Assembly: GCF_030553305.1 (NCBI RefSeq)
Contig: NZ_JARRAH010000001.1
Location: 2,046,001-2,110,000 of the forward strand
Direction: 5' to 3'
DNA from: Halomarina ordinaria
Lineage (GTDB): Archaea; Halobacteriota; Halobacteria; Halobacteriales; Haloarculaceae
Length of the DNA: 64,000 nt
Shown: one piece after another, positions 8,871 through 17,724 of the stretch
Layout of the letters: every line of letters starts with the position of its first letter
How positions within the stretch are numbered: position 1 is the stretch's first letter
The notes under the pieces: generated by a model
Databases searched by the model: none
What the model was told of the DNA's origin: nothing
What the model saw: only the letters and a program-made list of their open reading frames with translations
Made by a program: the position numbers and the translations under genes

Positions 8871-9506
8871 ATGACTTCGACGTCGGAGGACTTCCTCGAC
8901 CGCGTCCGCTCGGAGAACCGCACCGCGCTCTCCCGTCTCGGCTCCTCGAAGGCGCTCTACGCCGACACCGGTGGCGACATCGACGTCGCTCCCGTCCTGC
9001 GGGCGGCCGCCACGGCCGAACACGCCGCCATGGAGACGTTCGAGACGTGGGCCGAGGAGGAAGACGGCGCGGCCGGCGAGGCGTTCGCCGCCACCGCGAG
9101 CGAGGAGCGCGACCACTACGAGCGGGTCGTCGCCCGCCTCGACGGGGACGACCCCTACCTCGACGAGACGCCCGCCATCCAGCGGTACCTCCGGGACCTC
9201 GACGACACCCTCGACCGCGCGGGCGGGTTCGTCGGCCGGACGGTCGCCGCCGAGAAGTCGAAGGACCAGCTGGTGGGCTTCTTCGTCGGACAGGCCGACC
9301 CGCAGTCGAGCCAGGCGTTCCGCGAGATGGGCGGTGACCTCGACGACCAGCTCGACCGGGGCGTCGACCTGCTCGCGGAACTCTGTGAGAGCGACGAGGA
9401 CTGGGGGAGCGCGCTGGAGGCCGCGAGCGGCGCGATTCAGGCCGCCTACGAGGAGTACACCGAGCGGCTGAACGACCTCGGCGTCAACCCCAAGCCGGTC
9501 TGCTGA
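8871..9506 (+). CDS. Rubrerythrin-like (ferritin-fold) haloarchaeal protein
   Basis: 211 residues, predicted all-helical and very acidic. The segment AAATAEHAAMETFETWAEEE followed by ATASEERDHYERVV gives the E-x-x-H spacing expected of a ferritin-like di-iron four-helix bundle, and a second helical pair follows (AAEKSKDQLVGFF, ESDEDWGSALEAAS). Haloarchaea carry such stand-alone rubrerythrin-family proteins without the rubredoxin domain, and no CxxC knuckle is visible here. A peroxide-scavenging role is inferred. Start MTSTSEDFLDRV was chosen over the arginine-rich upstream extension. Confidence 0.6.
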   Translation: MTSTSEDFLDRVRSENRTALSRLGSSKALYADTGGDIDVAPVLRAAATAEHAAMETFETWAEEEDGAAGEAFAATASEERDHYERVVARLDGDDPYLDETPAIQRYLRDLDDTLDRAGGFVGRTVAAEKSKDQLVGFFVGQADPQSSQAFREMGGDLDDQLDRGVDLLAELCESDEDWGSALEAASGAIQAAYEEYTERLNDLGVNPKPVC

Positions 9507-9571
9507 GGGACCGCTCCCCTCGCGTCGCCCTCGGCCGGCGCTCGAGCGAGCGCGAGCCGGCGGGGCCCGCG
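9507..9571. other. Convergent 3' spacer with GC hairpin
   Basis: The spacer between the rubrerythrin-like gene and the GNAT-like gene contains CCGGCGCTCG followed closely by CGAGCCGG (about 9531-9562), able to fold into a stable stem-loop readable from both strands. It may serve both convergent genes as a 3'-end structure; there is no T-run. Confidence 0.3.
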
Positions 9572-9964
9572 CTACGACGGCGACCAGCGGTAGCGGACCG
9601 TCTCGGTGCCCTCGAAGCGGGGGCCGGTGCCGGTCTCCTCGAACGCCGCGTCGCGCGCGGCGTCGCGCGTCGAGCGGTCGTCCGCGGCGACGAGCAACTC
9701 GACCGCCATCGACTCGTTCTCGGCGAAGCGCAGCGGTTCCTCGAGGAGGCAGCTACAGGCCGCCGGCGGCCCCTCTAGCTGGGTGACGTAGACCGTCCCG
9801 GCCTGCGCGTCGAAGCTCACGAACCCGACGATGCCGTCGCCGTCGTCCTCGACACTCACCCGAACGGTCCGGTCGTGGACGAGGTTGCGCATCACGTCCT
9901 CCGGCGACTCGGTGAGTTCGGCGAGGCGAGCGGCGTCCGCCTCGACTGCGTCCCGCACGTCCAT
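9572..9964 (-). CDS. GNAT-like acetyltransferase-related protein
   Basis: 130 residues. N-terminal VRDAVEADAARLAELT and the central VRVSVEDDGDGIVGFVSFDAQAGTVYVTQLEG follow the GNAT fold up to strand beta-4/5, but the pyrophosphate-binding R/Q-x-x-G-x-G/A loop is not clear, so cofactor binding is uncertain. A CSC pair at about 78-80 may be structural. Start MDVRDAVEADAA was taken. The gene may be a divergent or degenerate GNAT. Confidence 0.5.
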   Translation of the reverse strand: MDVRDAVEADAARLAELTESPEDVMRNLVHDRTVRVSVEDDGDGIVGFVSFDAQAGTVYVTQLEGPPAACSCLLEEPLRFAENESMAVELLVAADDRSTRDAARDAAFEETGTGPRFEGTETVRYRWSPS

Positions 9965-10155
9965 ACTCGTGGTACCACACTGCACGAGGATAAACCCCCG
10001 GTCCGTCGCCGTCGCGCCGTCGCTTCCGCCCTGCCGCCGTCGGTGACTATCGGGACCGGCAAGGCTTCGGTGAATACCCGCAGTTTATGCCCGGGCCAGC
10101 CTAGAGCCACGCCAATGAGTCACACGAACGCTCGGCGGGCACGAGGGGGGGTACC

Positions 10156-11340
10156 GTGCGCGTCGTAGCCAAGTTCGGCGGGACCAGTCTCGGCAACGGC
10201 GACCGAATCAACCGCGCGGCGGACTCCATCGCGGCCGCCGTCGACACGGGCCACGAGGTGGCCGTCGTCGCCAGCGCCATGGGGAGTACGACCGACGACC
10301 TCCTCGACTCCATCACGTTCGACATCGAGGAGGCCGACCGCGCCGAGATCGTCAGCATGGGCGAGCGTACCTCCGTCCGGATGCTGAAGGCGGCGCTCGG
10401 CGCCCGCGGCGTGAACGCGATGTTCGTCGAACCGGGTAGCGAGCACTGGCCGGTCGTCACCAACGCCCGGGGGGAGGTGGACGTCGAGGAGACCAAGCGC
10501 CGCGCGAAGGCGCTCGCCGACCGCCTCGGCGACGTCGTCCCCGTCGTCACGGGGTTCCTCGCACAGGACCACGCGGGCAACACGACGACGCTCGGACGCG
10601 GCGGCTCCGACACCACCGCGGTCATGCTCGGCAACTACATGGAGGCCGACGAGGTGGTCATCGTCACCGACGTCGAGGGCGTCATGACCGGCGACCCCTC
10701 GGTGGTCGAGGGGGCGCGCAACGTGGGCCAGATCACCGTCGACGAACTCCGGAACCTCTCGTTCCGGGGGGCGGAGGTGGTCGCGCCGAGCGCGCTCAGC
10801 TACAAGACCGAGCACCTCGGAGTCCGGGTCGTCCACTACCAGCACGGCGACCTCCTCGGCGGCGGGACGAGCATCGAGGGACAGTTCGAGAACCTCATCG
10901 ACCTGAAGGACGAACCGCTCGCCTGTCTCACCATCGCGGGACGAGCGATGCGCAACAAACCGGGCGTGCTCGCGCGCCTCTCGACGGCGCTGTTCGAGGC
11001 GGGCATCAACATCGACGCCGTCGCCAGCGGGATGGACTCCATCACCTACTACGTCGAGCGCGACGTCGCCGAACAGGCCGAGACGGTGCTCCACGAGGAG
11101 GTCGTCGCCGACGAGACGCTCTCCAGCGTCACCGTCGACGACGGCGTCGCCGTCATCCGGGTCACGGGCGGGGAACTCCCCAACCGCCCCGGTATCGTCC
11201 GTCACATCGTCGACCCCGTCTCCGACGCCCGCATCAACATCCACGACGTCATCACGAGCGCCACCAGCGTCGCGCTGTTCGTCCGCTGGGAGGACCGCGA
11301 GGACGCGCTGCGTATCATCCAGGAGGAGTTCGTCGCGTAG
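10156..11340 (+). CDS. lysC: Aspartate kinase
   Basis: 394 residues with a GTG start preceded by a G-rich stretch. The amino-acid-kinase domain starts with KFGGTS (residues 6-11); GRGGSDTTAVML and the DVEGVMTGDPSVVEGARNV stretch match the aspartate and nucleotide sites of aspartokinases. The C-terminal part from about residue 265 holds two ACT domains (VLARLSTALFEAGINIDAVAS and RPGIVRHIVDPVSDARINIHDVITS), which bind lysine or threonine for feedback control in the family. Enzyme of the first step to lysine, threonine and methionine; stand-alone here, with no asd or dapA neighbour. Confidence 0.92.
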   Translation: MRVVAKFGGTSLGNGDRINRAADSIAAAVDTGHEVAVVASAMGSTTDDLLDSITFDIEEADRAEIVSMGERTSVRMLKAALGARGVNAMFVEPGSEHWPVVTNARGEVDVEETKRRAKALADRLGDVVPVVTGFLAQDHAGNTTTLGRGGSDTTAVMLGNYMEADEVVIVTDVEGVMTGDPSVVEGARNVGQITVDELRNLSFRGAEVVAPSALSYKTEHLGVRVVHYQHGDLLGGGTSIEGQFENLIDLKDEPLACLTIAGRAMRNKPGVLARLSTALFEAGINIDAVASGMDSITYYVERDVAEQAETVLHEEVVADETLSSVTVDDGVAVIRVTGGELPNRPGIVRHIVDPVSDARINIHDVITSATSVALFVRWEDREDALRIIQEEFVA

Positions 11341-11679
11341 GACAGGGAAGGGGGGGAGGCGCGCCGACCCGAGTTGTGAGGGAACGACAGTGTGGACGGA
11401 CCGTCGGGGACGCACGCGCCATCCTAGCGTCCTCCCGTCGAGGATAAATACCTCGCTAAGACCTCTCTATGGAGCTACTGTGTGCTCGGTAGTCGGTGGC
11501 CGAGTCCTTCGAGCATCGCTCACCTCTCCCGACTTGAACGTTCTCTCACCGCGAGCGACCGGAGGGAGCGAGCGGGCCGAGGACCCCCCGAAGGAGCGAA
11601 GCGACCGAGGGGGTGACGACGTGCTTTTCGTCCAGGTCCGTCAGGGAGCGGCGGCGCCGTCCGCACCGCGAAAGGTAGG
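11341..11679. other. 339-base intergenic region, possible RNA
   Basis: No credible protein gene. A TATA-like AGGATAAATA (11440-11449) is followed by a stretch containing an inverted repeat TGCTCG (11483-11488) and CGAGCA (11510-11515). Beyond it comes a GAGCGA-rich purine tract (11562-11614) whose ACCCCC (11583-11588) can pair with GGGGGT (11609-11614). A short non-coding transcript from about 11470 is possible but unsupported beyond these signals. Confidence 0.3.
11562..11614. repeat. GAGCGA-rich convergent-gap element
   Basis: Clusters of GAGCGA/GCGACCG hexamers in the 3' spacer between the convergent aspartate kinase and phoU genes, closing with a C6/G5 stem. A similar cluster on the opposite strand occurs at about 63535-63575 between convergent carS and orc1. 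Such low-complexity spacers may act as 3'-end or nucleoid elements. Confidence 0.35.
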
Positions 11680-12363
11680 TCAGTAGATGAGTTCGTCGCT
11701 GTTCGTCGTCATGTAGAGGGTGCGGGCGGCGATGTTGACGGCGTGGTCGCCGACGCGTTCGAGGTCCCGCACGGTGAGCAACAGGACCGAGACGTCGTGC
11801 ATGAGCGCCTCGGCCTCGTCGCGGCCTCCCCCGTCGGTCGCCTCGTGGTCGATGAGTGCGCGGACGACGACGGTGCTCGCGTGCGAGCAGAGCGCGTCGA
11901 GTTCGTTGTCGCGGTCGGCCACCTCGTGACAGAGCCAGCCGTCGTCGCGGCGGGCGTAGGCGGCGACGGCGTCCTCGACCATGCTGACCGCGAGGTCGCC
12001 GATGTCCGCAAGGTTCACCTCTGGGAGGAGTTCGCGGTCGGCGTCCAGCGCGTAGCCGGCGAGGTTGGTGGCGAGGTCGCCGATGCGCTCGAGGTCGGTG
12101 ATGATCTTGAACGAGGCGGCGACGAAGCGCAGGTCGCCCGCGACGGGTTGCTGGAGGGCGACGAGGTCGATACACTGGCGTTCGAGGTCGAGGTACCGCT
12201 CGTTGACCACGCCGTCGCCGTCGATGACCGCCCGCGCGCCTGCGGGGTCGTCCTCGACGAGGGCGTCGAGCGCGAGTCGGAGGCGGTCGCAGACCAGGTC
12301 GGCCATCTCGGCCACCTCGTCGTCGAGGGCGTCGAGGCGGCGCTGCAGGTCTTCGCGTGCCAT
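11680..12363 (-). CDS. phoU: Phosphate signalling/transport regulator PhoU
   Basis: 227 residues, two tandem three-helix PhoU bundles. The metal-binding motifs are recognisable as DLRFVAASFKIITDLERIGDLATN in the first repeat and LLLTVRDLERVGDHAVNIAART in the second, each giving the conserved E-R-x-G-D-x-x-x-N. PhoU damps Pst transport and Pho signalling in bacteria. Here it is the last gene of pstS-pstC-pstA-pstB-phoU, 13 bases after pstB, so coexpression is very likely. No PhoR/PhoB pair is present, as is usual in haloarchaea. Confidence 0.92.
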   Translation of the reverse strand: MAREDLQRRLDALDDEVAEMADLVCDRLRLALDALVEDDPAGARAVIDGDGVVNERYLDLERQCIDLVALQQPVAGDLRFVAASFKIITDLERIGDLATNLAGYALDADRELLPEVNLADIGDLAVSMVEDAVAAYARRDDGWLCHEVADRDNELDALCSHASTVVVRALIDHEATDGGGRDEAEALMHDVSVLLLTVRDLERVGDHAVNIAARTLYMTTNSDELIY

Positions 12364-12376
12364 CGCGGCCGTCGAG

Positions 12377-13261
12377 TCACCCGAACTTGCCGGTGATGTA
12401 GTCCTCGACCCGGTCGCTCTCGGGGTTCTCGAATATCTTCTGGGTGTCGTCGAACTCGACGAGTTCGCCGCCGGTGAGGAAGACGGCCGTCTTGTCGGAG
12501 ATGCGTGCGGCCTGCTGCATGTTGTGCGTGACGATGACGACGGTGTAGTCCTCGGCGAGTTCCTCGATGAGGTCCTCTATCTGGGAGGTGGCGACGGGGT
12601 CGAGCGCGCTCGCCGGTTCGTCCATCAGGATGACCTCCGGGTCGACGGCGATGGCGCGCGCGATACAGAGGCGCTGCTGCTGGCCGCCCGAGAGGTCGAG
12701 TCCGGACTTGTCGAGCTGGTCCTTCACCTCGTCCCACAGCGCGGCGTCGCGAAGCGCCTGCTCGACGCGTTCGTCCATGTCGTCGGTCTTCCCCTGGACG
12801 CGCAGTCCGTAGGCGACGTTGTCGTAGATGCTCTTGGGGAAGGGGTTGGGCGACTGGAACACCATGCCGATGCGCCGTCGGAGCGCGACGGGGTCGACGG
12901 TCTCGTCGTAGACGTTCTGTCCGTCGAACAGGAGTTCACCCTCCACGCGGGCGGTGTCGACGAGGTCGTTCATCCGGTTGATACACCGGAGGAACGTCGA
13001 CTTCCCACACCCCGAAGGCCCGATCATCGCGGTGACGCGATTGGTCGGGATGGACATCGAGACGCCCCGGAGCGCCTGCAGGTCGCCGTAGTACGCGTCG
13101 ATGTCGCGGGCCTCGATGATCTCCTCCTCGACCGTCCCGGTGGTCGTCGTCTCGCCGGTCGAAATCGACGTCTCGATGAGCTTCTCCTCGTCGCTCGACT
13201 CGGCGGTCTCGATTCGGTCGTCCAGTGCGGTCCGTTCTTCCTCTGACATGTTCTCTGACAT
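12377..13261 (-). CDS. pstB: Phosphate ABC transporter ATP-binding protein PstB
   Basis: 294 residues. Walker A GPSGCGKS (81-88), Q-loop [22 protein letters not shown], signature LSGGQQQR, Walker B VILMDEP and switch histidine in VTHNMQQA. The [18 protein letters not shown] and PNPFP patterns are diagnostic of PstB. A haloarchaeal-type acidic, Ser/Thr-rich N-terminal extension of about 45 residues precedes the ATPase. Four bases separate it from pstA upstream. Energises phosphate import at the inner face of the membrane. Confidence 0.96.
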   Translation of the reverse strand: MSENMSEEERTALDDRIETAESSDEEKLIETSISTGETTTTGTVEEEIIEARDIDAYYGDLQALRGVSMSIPTNRVTAMIGPSGCGKSTFLRCINRMNDLVDTARVEGELLFDGQNVYDETVDPVALRRRIGMVFQSPNPFPKSIYDNVAYGLRVQGKTDDMDERVEQALRDAALWDEVKDQLDKSGLDLSGGQQQRLCIARAIAVDPEVILMDEPASALDPVATSQIEDLIEELAEDYTVVIVTHNMQQAARISDKTAVFLTGGELVEFDDTQKIFENPESDRVEDYITGKFG

Positions 13262-13265
13262 TGTG

Positions 13266-14981
13266 TTAGCTCCCTCGCTGGTACTTGTTCCGAATCACGA
13301 TCGCCGTCCCGTTCATCAGCAGTAACACGACCAGCAACGTAACCACTCCGGCGGCGAGGACGCCGTATCGGAACTCGGGCTGCAGTTCGGAGGACCACGA
13401 GAAGATCTGACGAGGCATCGCGCTGAACCGGGAGAAGAACCCGTTGGGGGTCGTCCGGACGCTCGCCGCCGCACCGATCATCAGGAGCGGTGCGGTCTCG
13501 CCGATGGCCCGCCCGAGCGCCAGGATAGTCCCGGTGAGGACCCCCGGGAGCGCCTCGGGGAGGACCACGTTCCGGGTCGTCTGCCATCGCGTCGCGCCCA
13601 TCCCGTAGGACGCCTGCCGCATCGAGTCGGGGACCGCCCGAATCGACTCCTGGGCGGAGATGATGACGATGGGGAGGATGAGCAGCCCGACGGTGAACCC
13701 GCCGACGATGACCGTCCCGGACCCGAGACTCATCGCCCGGACGAATATCGCGAGGCCGAGGAGACCGTACACGACCGACGGGACGCCGGCGAGGTTGCCG
13801 ATGTTTATCTCGATGAGCGTCACCAGTTTCCCGACGAGGCCGGTGTCGGGGGCGTACTCCTCGAGGTAGATAGCCGCGCCGACGCCGACCGGGAACGCGG
13901 AGGCGATGATGACGACGAGCATCAGCACCGACCCGACGAGCGCCGGGTAGATGCCGGCGTCCTCCGGGGTCGTCGACGTCGCGCTCGTGAGGAAGCCCCA
14001 GTCTATCCACGGGTCCGGGCCGGCGAAGCCGAACGTCTCGGCGAGGACGGCGCCCAGCAGCGCCCCTCCAACGACCACGACGGGGAACAGCAGTCCGCTC
14101 AGTCCCTCGCGCCGTCGGACGACGCCCTCGAGGTAGAACCCGAGCGGGAGCAGGACGACGGTGGCGAGCAGGACCCAGTGTTCCGAACTCAGGCCGACCA
14201 GCGGGGTGACGTACGCGCCCGCGGAGACGACGACGAGCGTCGCCACGACCGTCTCGACGAGGCCGCGTTCGTCGTTGCGGCGGGCGGCGATGGCTCGACC
14301 GGCCACGAGCGCGGCCGGGAGCGTCACCGAGACGAGGAGCATCATCCAGTCGAGCGGGAGGACCGGGAGCGCGAGGAACAGGTCCGGCACCCCCGGCAGG
14401 AGTTGCGGCGTCGAGAAGGCGATGCCGAACAGTTCGGTCCGGGTCACCGGCGTCACGAAGGTGAAGTCGACCGACAGTGCCGGGATACCGACCACCGCCA
14501 GCAGCGGCGCGGCCAGCAGGACGAACAGTCGTTCGAGGGCCGCTTCGGGCCTGAAGCGCCGGTGAGCGTAGACGAGCGTGGCACCGACGAGCAGACCGAG
14601 CGCCAGCCCCAACCACTCCGCTGCCGATATTATCTCGATGAACAGGACGACGAGTCCGCCGCCGACGAGCAGTCCGACGACGGGGATGCCCAGGCTGGCG
14701 TAGGCGACGTCGACGGCCTTGCCGTCACGCGTGTAGAAGTACGTGACGAGCGCGAGCGACGGCACGACGAGCGTGAGGAAGAACACGAGGTGCCAGCCGG
14801 GGTCGGCGCTCAGCGGCCGAATCGCGTCGTTCGCGACGTACAGTAGCAACCCGGCGACGGTGAGGATGCCGAACATCGTCGCGCCGAGGGTCACTCCCTC
14901 GAAGAGGGTTCCCCGGAGCCGGCTTATCTGCTCGGTGCCGGCGTCACTGGTGGTCGTCTCGGAGACGGTTTCGCTCGCCAT
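13266..14981 (-). CDS. pstA: Phosphate ABC transporter permease PstA with long N-terminal membrane extension
   Basis: 571 residues, about twice the bacterial length. The C-terminal 290 residues form the typical binding-protein-dependent permease, with the EAA-like loop [32 protein letters not shown] and [15 protein letters not shown] helix ([16 protein letters not shown]). The N-terminal half adds about six to seven extra hydrophobic segments ([11 protein letters not shown] through [14 protein letters not shown]) of unknown role. Such extended PstA proteins appear to be a haloarchaeal habit. Overlaps nothing; 19 bases follow pstC. Confidence 0.93.
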   Translation of the reverse strand: MASETVSETTTSDAGTEQISRLRGTLFEGVTLGATMFGILTVAGLLLYVANDAIRPLSADPGWHLVFFLTLVVPSLALVTYFYTRDGKAVDVAYASLGIPVVGLLVGGGLVVLFIEIISAAEWLGLALGLLVGATLVYAHRRFRPEAALERLFVLLAAPLLAVVGIPALSVDFTFVTPVTRTELFGIAFSTPQLLPGVPDLFLALPVLPLDWMMLLVSVTLPAALVAGRAIAARRNDERGLVETVVATLVVVSAGAYVTPLVGLSSEHWVLLATVVLLPLGFYLEGVVRRREGLSGLLFPVVVVGGALLGAVLAETFGFAGPDPWIDWGFLTSATSTTPEDAGIYPALVGSVLMLVVIIASAFPVGVGAAIYLEEYAPDTGLVGKLVTLIEINIGNLAGVPSVVYGLLGLAIFVRAMSLGSGTVIVGGFTVGLLILPIVIISAQESIRAVPDSMRQASYGMGATRWQTTRNVVLPEALPGVLTGTILALGRAIGETAPLLMIGAAASVRTTPNGFFSRFSAMPRQIFSWSSELQPEFRYGVLAAGVVTLLVVLLLMNGTAIVIRNKYQRGS

Positions 14982-15000
14982 CAGTCTCCCCCCCCGGTAC

Positions 15001-15948
15001 TCATTGGTACTCCTCCCGATACCGTGCGGCGATTCGGTTGCTGATGAGGTTCATGGCGAAGGTGATAGCGAACAGCGTCAGACCGAGCGCGAACATGCTC
15101 TTGTACGTCGGCGACGCGGCACCGACGTCGCTCGTGACCGCCTGTACCATCGCGGAGGTCATCGTCTGACCGGACTGCGAGAGGCTCCCGATGGGGTCGG
15201 TGAAGTCGAACAGGCGTGGCCGGAGCCCCATCGCCATCGCGACGATCATCGTCTCGCCGATAGCGCGCGAGAGCGCGAGGATGAACGACGAGAAGATGCC
15301 GGAGAGTGCTGCGGGAACGACGATACCGGTCGAGACCTCGTACTTCGTCGCACCGAGGCCGTAGCCGGCCTGCCGGAGCGAGTCCGGCACCGCGCTCATG
15401 GCGTCCTCGCTGAGGCTCGACACCATCGGTATTATCATGATGCCGACCAGAATCGACGCGCTCAGGACGTTGAACGTCCCGAGGTCGAACCCGACGGCGC
15501 GCAACAGGTCGGTCATGTACACGAGCGCCAGGTAGCCGTAGACCACCGTCGGGATGCCGGCGAGGATCTCCAGGCCGGGTTTCAGAACCGAGCGCGCGCG
15601 CGGACTCGCGTACTCGCTGAGGTAGATCGCGGACGCCACCCCGATGGGGATGGCGACGAGCGCCGACACGGCGGTCACGAGGAGCGTCCCCGAGACGAGC
15701 GGCAGGACGCCGTACTGCTCTCTGGCGGTTATCCACTCCGTCCCGGTGAAGAACTCGACCGGACTCACCATCCGGAAGAACGAGACGGCGTCGACGGCGA
15801 GCGATACGATGATGGTCCCCGTCACCACGACGGAGAGCGCGGCGCAGAGGAACAGCACCAGTCGGTAGACGCGCTCGCGAGCGACGCGACTCCGTTCGCC
15901 GCCGGTCAACTGCAGGCGCGTCGATTCGTTACTCATCTGGTCGTCCAT
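15001..15948 (-). CDS. pstC: Phosphate ABC transporter permease PstC
   Basis: 315 residues, six membrane segments. YGVLPLVSGTLLVTAVSALVAIPIG, the EAA-type loop PDSLRQAGYGLGATKYEVSTGIVVPAALSGI, and SRAIGETMIVAMAMG are diagnostic of PstC. Start MDDQMSNEST was taken (MSNEST, four codons later, is also possible); the open frame continues upstream but would overlap pstS. The gene lies 53 bases after pstS. Confidence 0.94.
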   Translation of the reverse strand: MDDQMSNESTRLQLTGGERSRVARERVYRLVLFLCAALSVVVTGTIIVSLAVDAVSFFRMVSPVEFFTGTEWITAREQYGVLPLVSGTLLVTAVSALVAIPIGVASAIYLSEYASPRARSVLKPGLEILAGIPTVVYGYLALVYMTDLLRAVGFDLGTFNVLSASILVGIMIIPMVSSLSEDAMSAVPDSLRQAGYGLGATKYEVSTGIVVPAALSGIFSSFILALSRAIGETMIVAMAMGLRPRLFDFTDPIGSLSQSGQTMTSAMVQAVTSDVGAASPTYKSMFALGLTLFAITFAMNLISNRIAARYREEYQ

Positions 15949-16001
15949 GACGTAGGGAAATATGTAATTGGCTCGATTCTGACCGCCGAGACGGTCGTAG
16001 G

Positions 16002-17009
16002 CTATCCGGAGATCTCCTCGAGCGTCTCCATGTTCTCCTCGATGACGTCGTCGCCGGCCGGGACGTACCCGATCTCGGCGACGGTGTCGTTCCCGGAGTT
16101 CTCGATGTAGAACTCGAGGAACGCGGCGACCTCCTCGCGCTCCGCCGCCGCCTCGCTCGCGTAGATGAACAGCGGGCGGGCCAGCGGGTAGGTCCCCTCG
16201 CTGGCGGCGTCGAGGCTCGGCGCGACGGGGTCGTCGCCCTCCTCCTCGCGGATCTCGACGGCCTTCACCGAGTCTTCGTTCTCGCTGTAGTAGGCGTAGC
16301 CGAAGTAGCCCATCGCGTACTGGGAGTCCTGGATACCCTGGACGATGAGGTTGTCCTCCTCGGTCGGTTCGTGCTCGGCGGTGTGTTGGTAGTCCTCGCC
16401 GATGACGTTCTCGTTGAACCAGTCGTAGGTCCCGGAGGTGGACGCCGGTCCGAACAGTTCGAGTTCCTCGTCGGGCCAGTCGTCGCGGACGTCCGACCAC
16501 ATCTGGGCGCCGTCGTCGCGCCAGATCTGGGAGAGTTCGTCGAAGGTCATGCTGTCGACCCAGTCGGCCTCGTTGTTGACCGCGACCGTCAGCGCGTCGC
16601 TGGCCACCTGGAACTCGACGGGGGTGACGTCGTTCGACTCACAGTTCTCGACCTCCTCGTCCGTGATGGGACGCGACGCCCCGTTGATGTCCGAGTCGCC
16701 GGGACAGAAGTTGTTCTCGAAGCCGCCACCGCTCCCCGTCGAGTCGACGGTCACGTTCACGTCGGGGTGCTCGTCCATGAACAGTTCCGCGAACTCGTTG
16801 GACACCGGGAAGACCGTCGAACTCCCCGTGATGATGACCTCGCCCGACAGCGACCCGCCGCCACTGCCGTTACCGCTACCGTTGTCATCCCCACCGCCGC
16901 CACCACCGGTGTTCTGCTGGGTACAGCCGGCGAGTGCCAGTGCGCCTGCGGTGCCCGACGCCGCGATGAACTTCCGCCGTGAGATGCCGCGAATGGAGTC
17001 GTCTGCCAT
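16002..17009 (-). CDS. pstS: Phosphate-binding lipoprotein PstS
   Basis: 335 residues. A twin-arginine signal (SRRKFIAASG) leads to the lipobox ALAGC, so the protein is exported folded and lipid-anchored outside. A glycine/asparagine linker (residues about 35-55) follows. Phosphate-site motifs: ITGSSTVFPVSNEFAELF, the DSTGSGGGFENNFCPGDSDINGASRPI loop and ASTSGTYDWFNENV. ATG at 17009 was chosen; a GTG directly before it (17012) is in frame. First gene of the pst operon, with an AT-rich promoter upstream. Confidence 0.95.
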   Translation of the reverse strand: MADDSIRGISRRKFIAASGTAGALALAGCTQQNTGGGGGGDDNGSGNGSGGGSLSGEVIITGSSTVFPVSNEFAELFMDEHPDVNVTVDSTGSGGGFENNFCPGDSDINGASRPITDEEVENCESNDVTPVEFQVASDALTVAVNNEADWVDSMTFDELSQIWRDDGAQMWSDVRDDWPDEELELFGPASTSGTYDWFNENVIGEDYQHTAEHEPTEEDNLIVQGIQDSQYAMGYFGYAYYSENEDSVKAVEIREEEGDDPVAPSLDAASEGTYPLARPLFIYASEAAAEREEVAAFLEFYIENSGNDTVAEIGYVPAGDDVIEENMETLEEISG

Positions 17010-17052
17010 CACGTGGGTATCCCACCGTTCACGATATGAAGCTTCCGAATTC

Positions 17053-17078
17053 AGTATATATTTTATTCGTATTTACTG
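17053..17078 (-). promoter_or_regulatory. pst operon promoter with candidate Pho-type motif
   Basis: Read toward pstS, the TATA-like AAAATATATA (17055-17064) lies about 46-55 bases before the ATG, giving a short leader. Directly upstream sits CAGTAAATACGAAT (plus-strand ATTCGTATTTACTG, 17065-17078). The phoX promoter carries ATTCATACTG in the same place relative to its TATA box, so a shared phosphate-responsive activator site is inferred. Confidence 0.45.
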
Positions 17079-17268
17079 CTTTCTTGCGGTAGCAATATAG
17101 TGAGCTACGTACCGCTATTGAGGGGTCGTTATGGGAGTGTGCCGCAGGCCGGGTGCGAGAAGGAGTACGCGAGAGGAGGGAGGGGGCGCCGGTCGGCGCG
17201 GGTTCGGGGACGCTTCGGCGTCGGCGTCGACCGCGAGTCGGTTCCGGGAGCGGGGCTACCGCTCGGAC

Positions 17269-17694
17269 TCACTCCATGCCGCGGTCCCTCGCGCCCGCTC
17301 GAATCTTCCTCGCGCGCTTGCGGACGCGCGAGACGTACCGTTCTATCTTCTCGGGTTTCTCGCCGTAGAACGAGGCGATCCAGTAGACGTCCGTGTTCGG
17401 CTGGGTGAGGAAGTACGCGACCAGCGTGTCCCGTCCGGCCTGGATGACGGTCGGGGGGACGCCCCGGTCGCCCGTACCGGCCTCCTCGAAGCCGTTGACG
17501 TCGAAGTAGACGTCGGCGTACAGCTCCGCGAGGTCGGAGCTCTCGAAGGTGCGTCCCTCGTGGTGCGGCGCCTCGAACCGGTAGGTGGTCTCGCCGGCGG
17601 GGGACGCCGTCTCGACGATGCGCACGCCGAGGATGTACTCGCGGTGGGTCGACTCGTCTCGCCCGTCGGCGCTCGGGTTCTCTGACTGTGACAT
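17269..17694 (-). CDS. Conserved-looking haloarchaeal protein, function unknown
   Basis: 141 residues, soluble, with an acidic disordered N-terminus (first 17 residues), a beta-rich middle (REYILGVRIVETASPAGETTYRFEAP, then DTLVAYFLTQPNTDVYWIASFYG) and a very basic C-terminal helix (YVSRVRKRARKIRAGARDRG). No motif recognised. It follows phoX by 30 bases on the same strand, so it may be co-transcribed with it and be phosphate-regulated; the basic tail suggests nucleic-acid or phosphate-polymer contact, which is speculation. Confidence 0.6.
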   Translation of the reverse strand: MSQSENPSADGRDESTHREYILGVRIVETASPAGETTYRFEAPHHEGRTFESSDLAELYADVYFDVNGFEEAGTGDRGVPPTVIQAGRDTLVAYFLTQPNTDVYWIASFYGEKPEKIERYVSRVRKRARKIRAGARDRGME

Positions 17695-17724
17695 GTGGGT
17701 GGTGTGGTGGGGTCGTGGTCGACC

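Noticed and set aside
11562-11614. CRISPR-like or tandem array
   Set aside because: Units are irregular hexamers without constant spacer lengths or defined repeats.
15001-16500. A longer PstC reading that overlaps pstS
   Set aside because: The extra N-terminal part is arginine-rich antisense-like sequence; the conserved permease begins at MDDQMSNEST, 53 bases after pstS.
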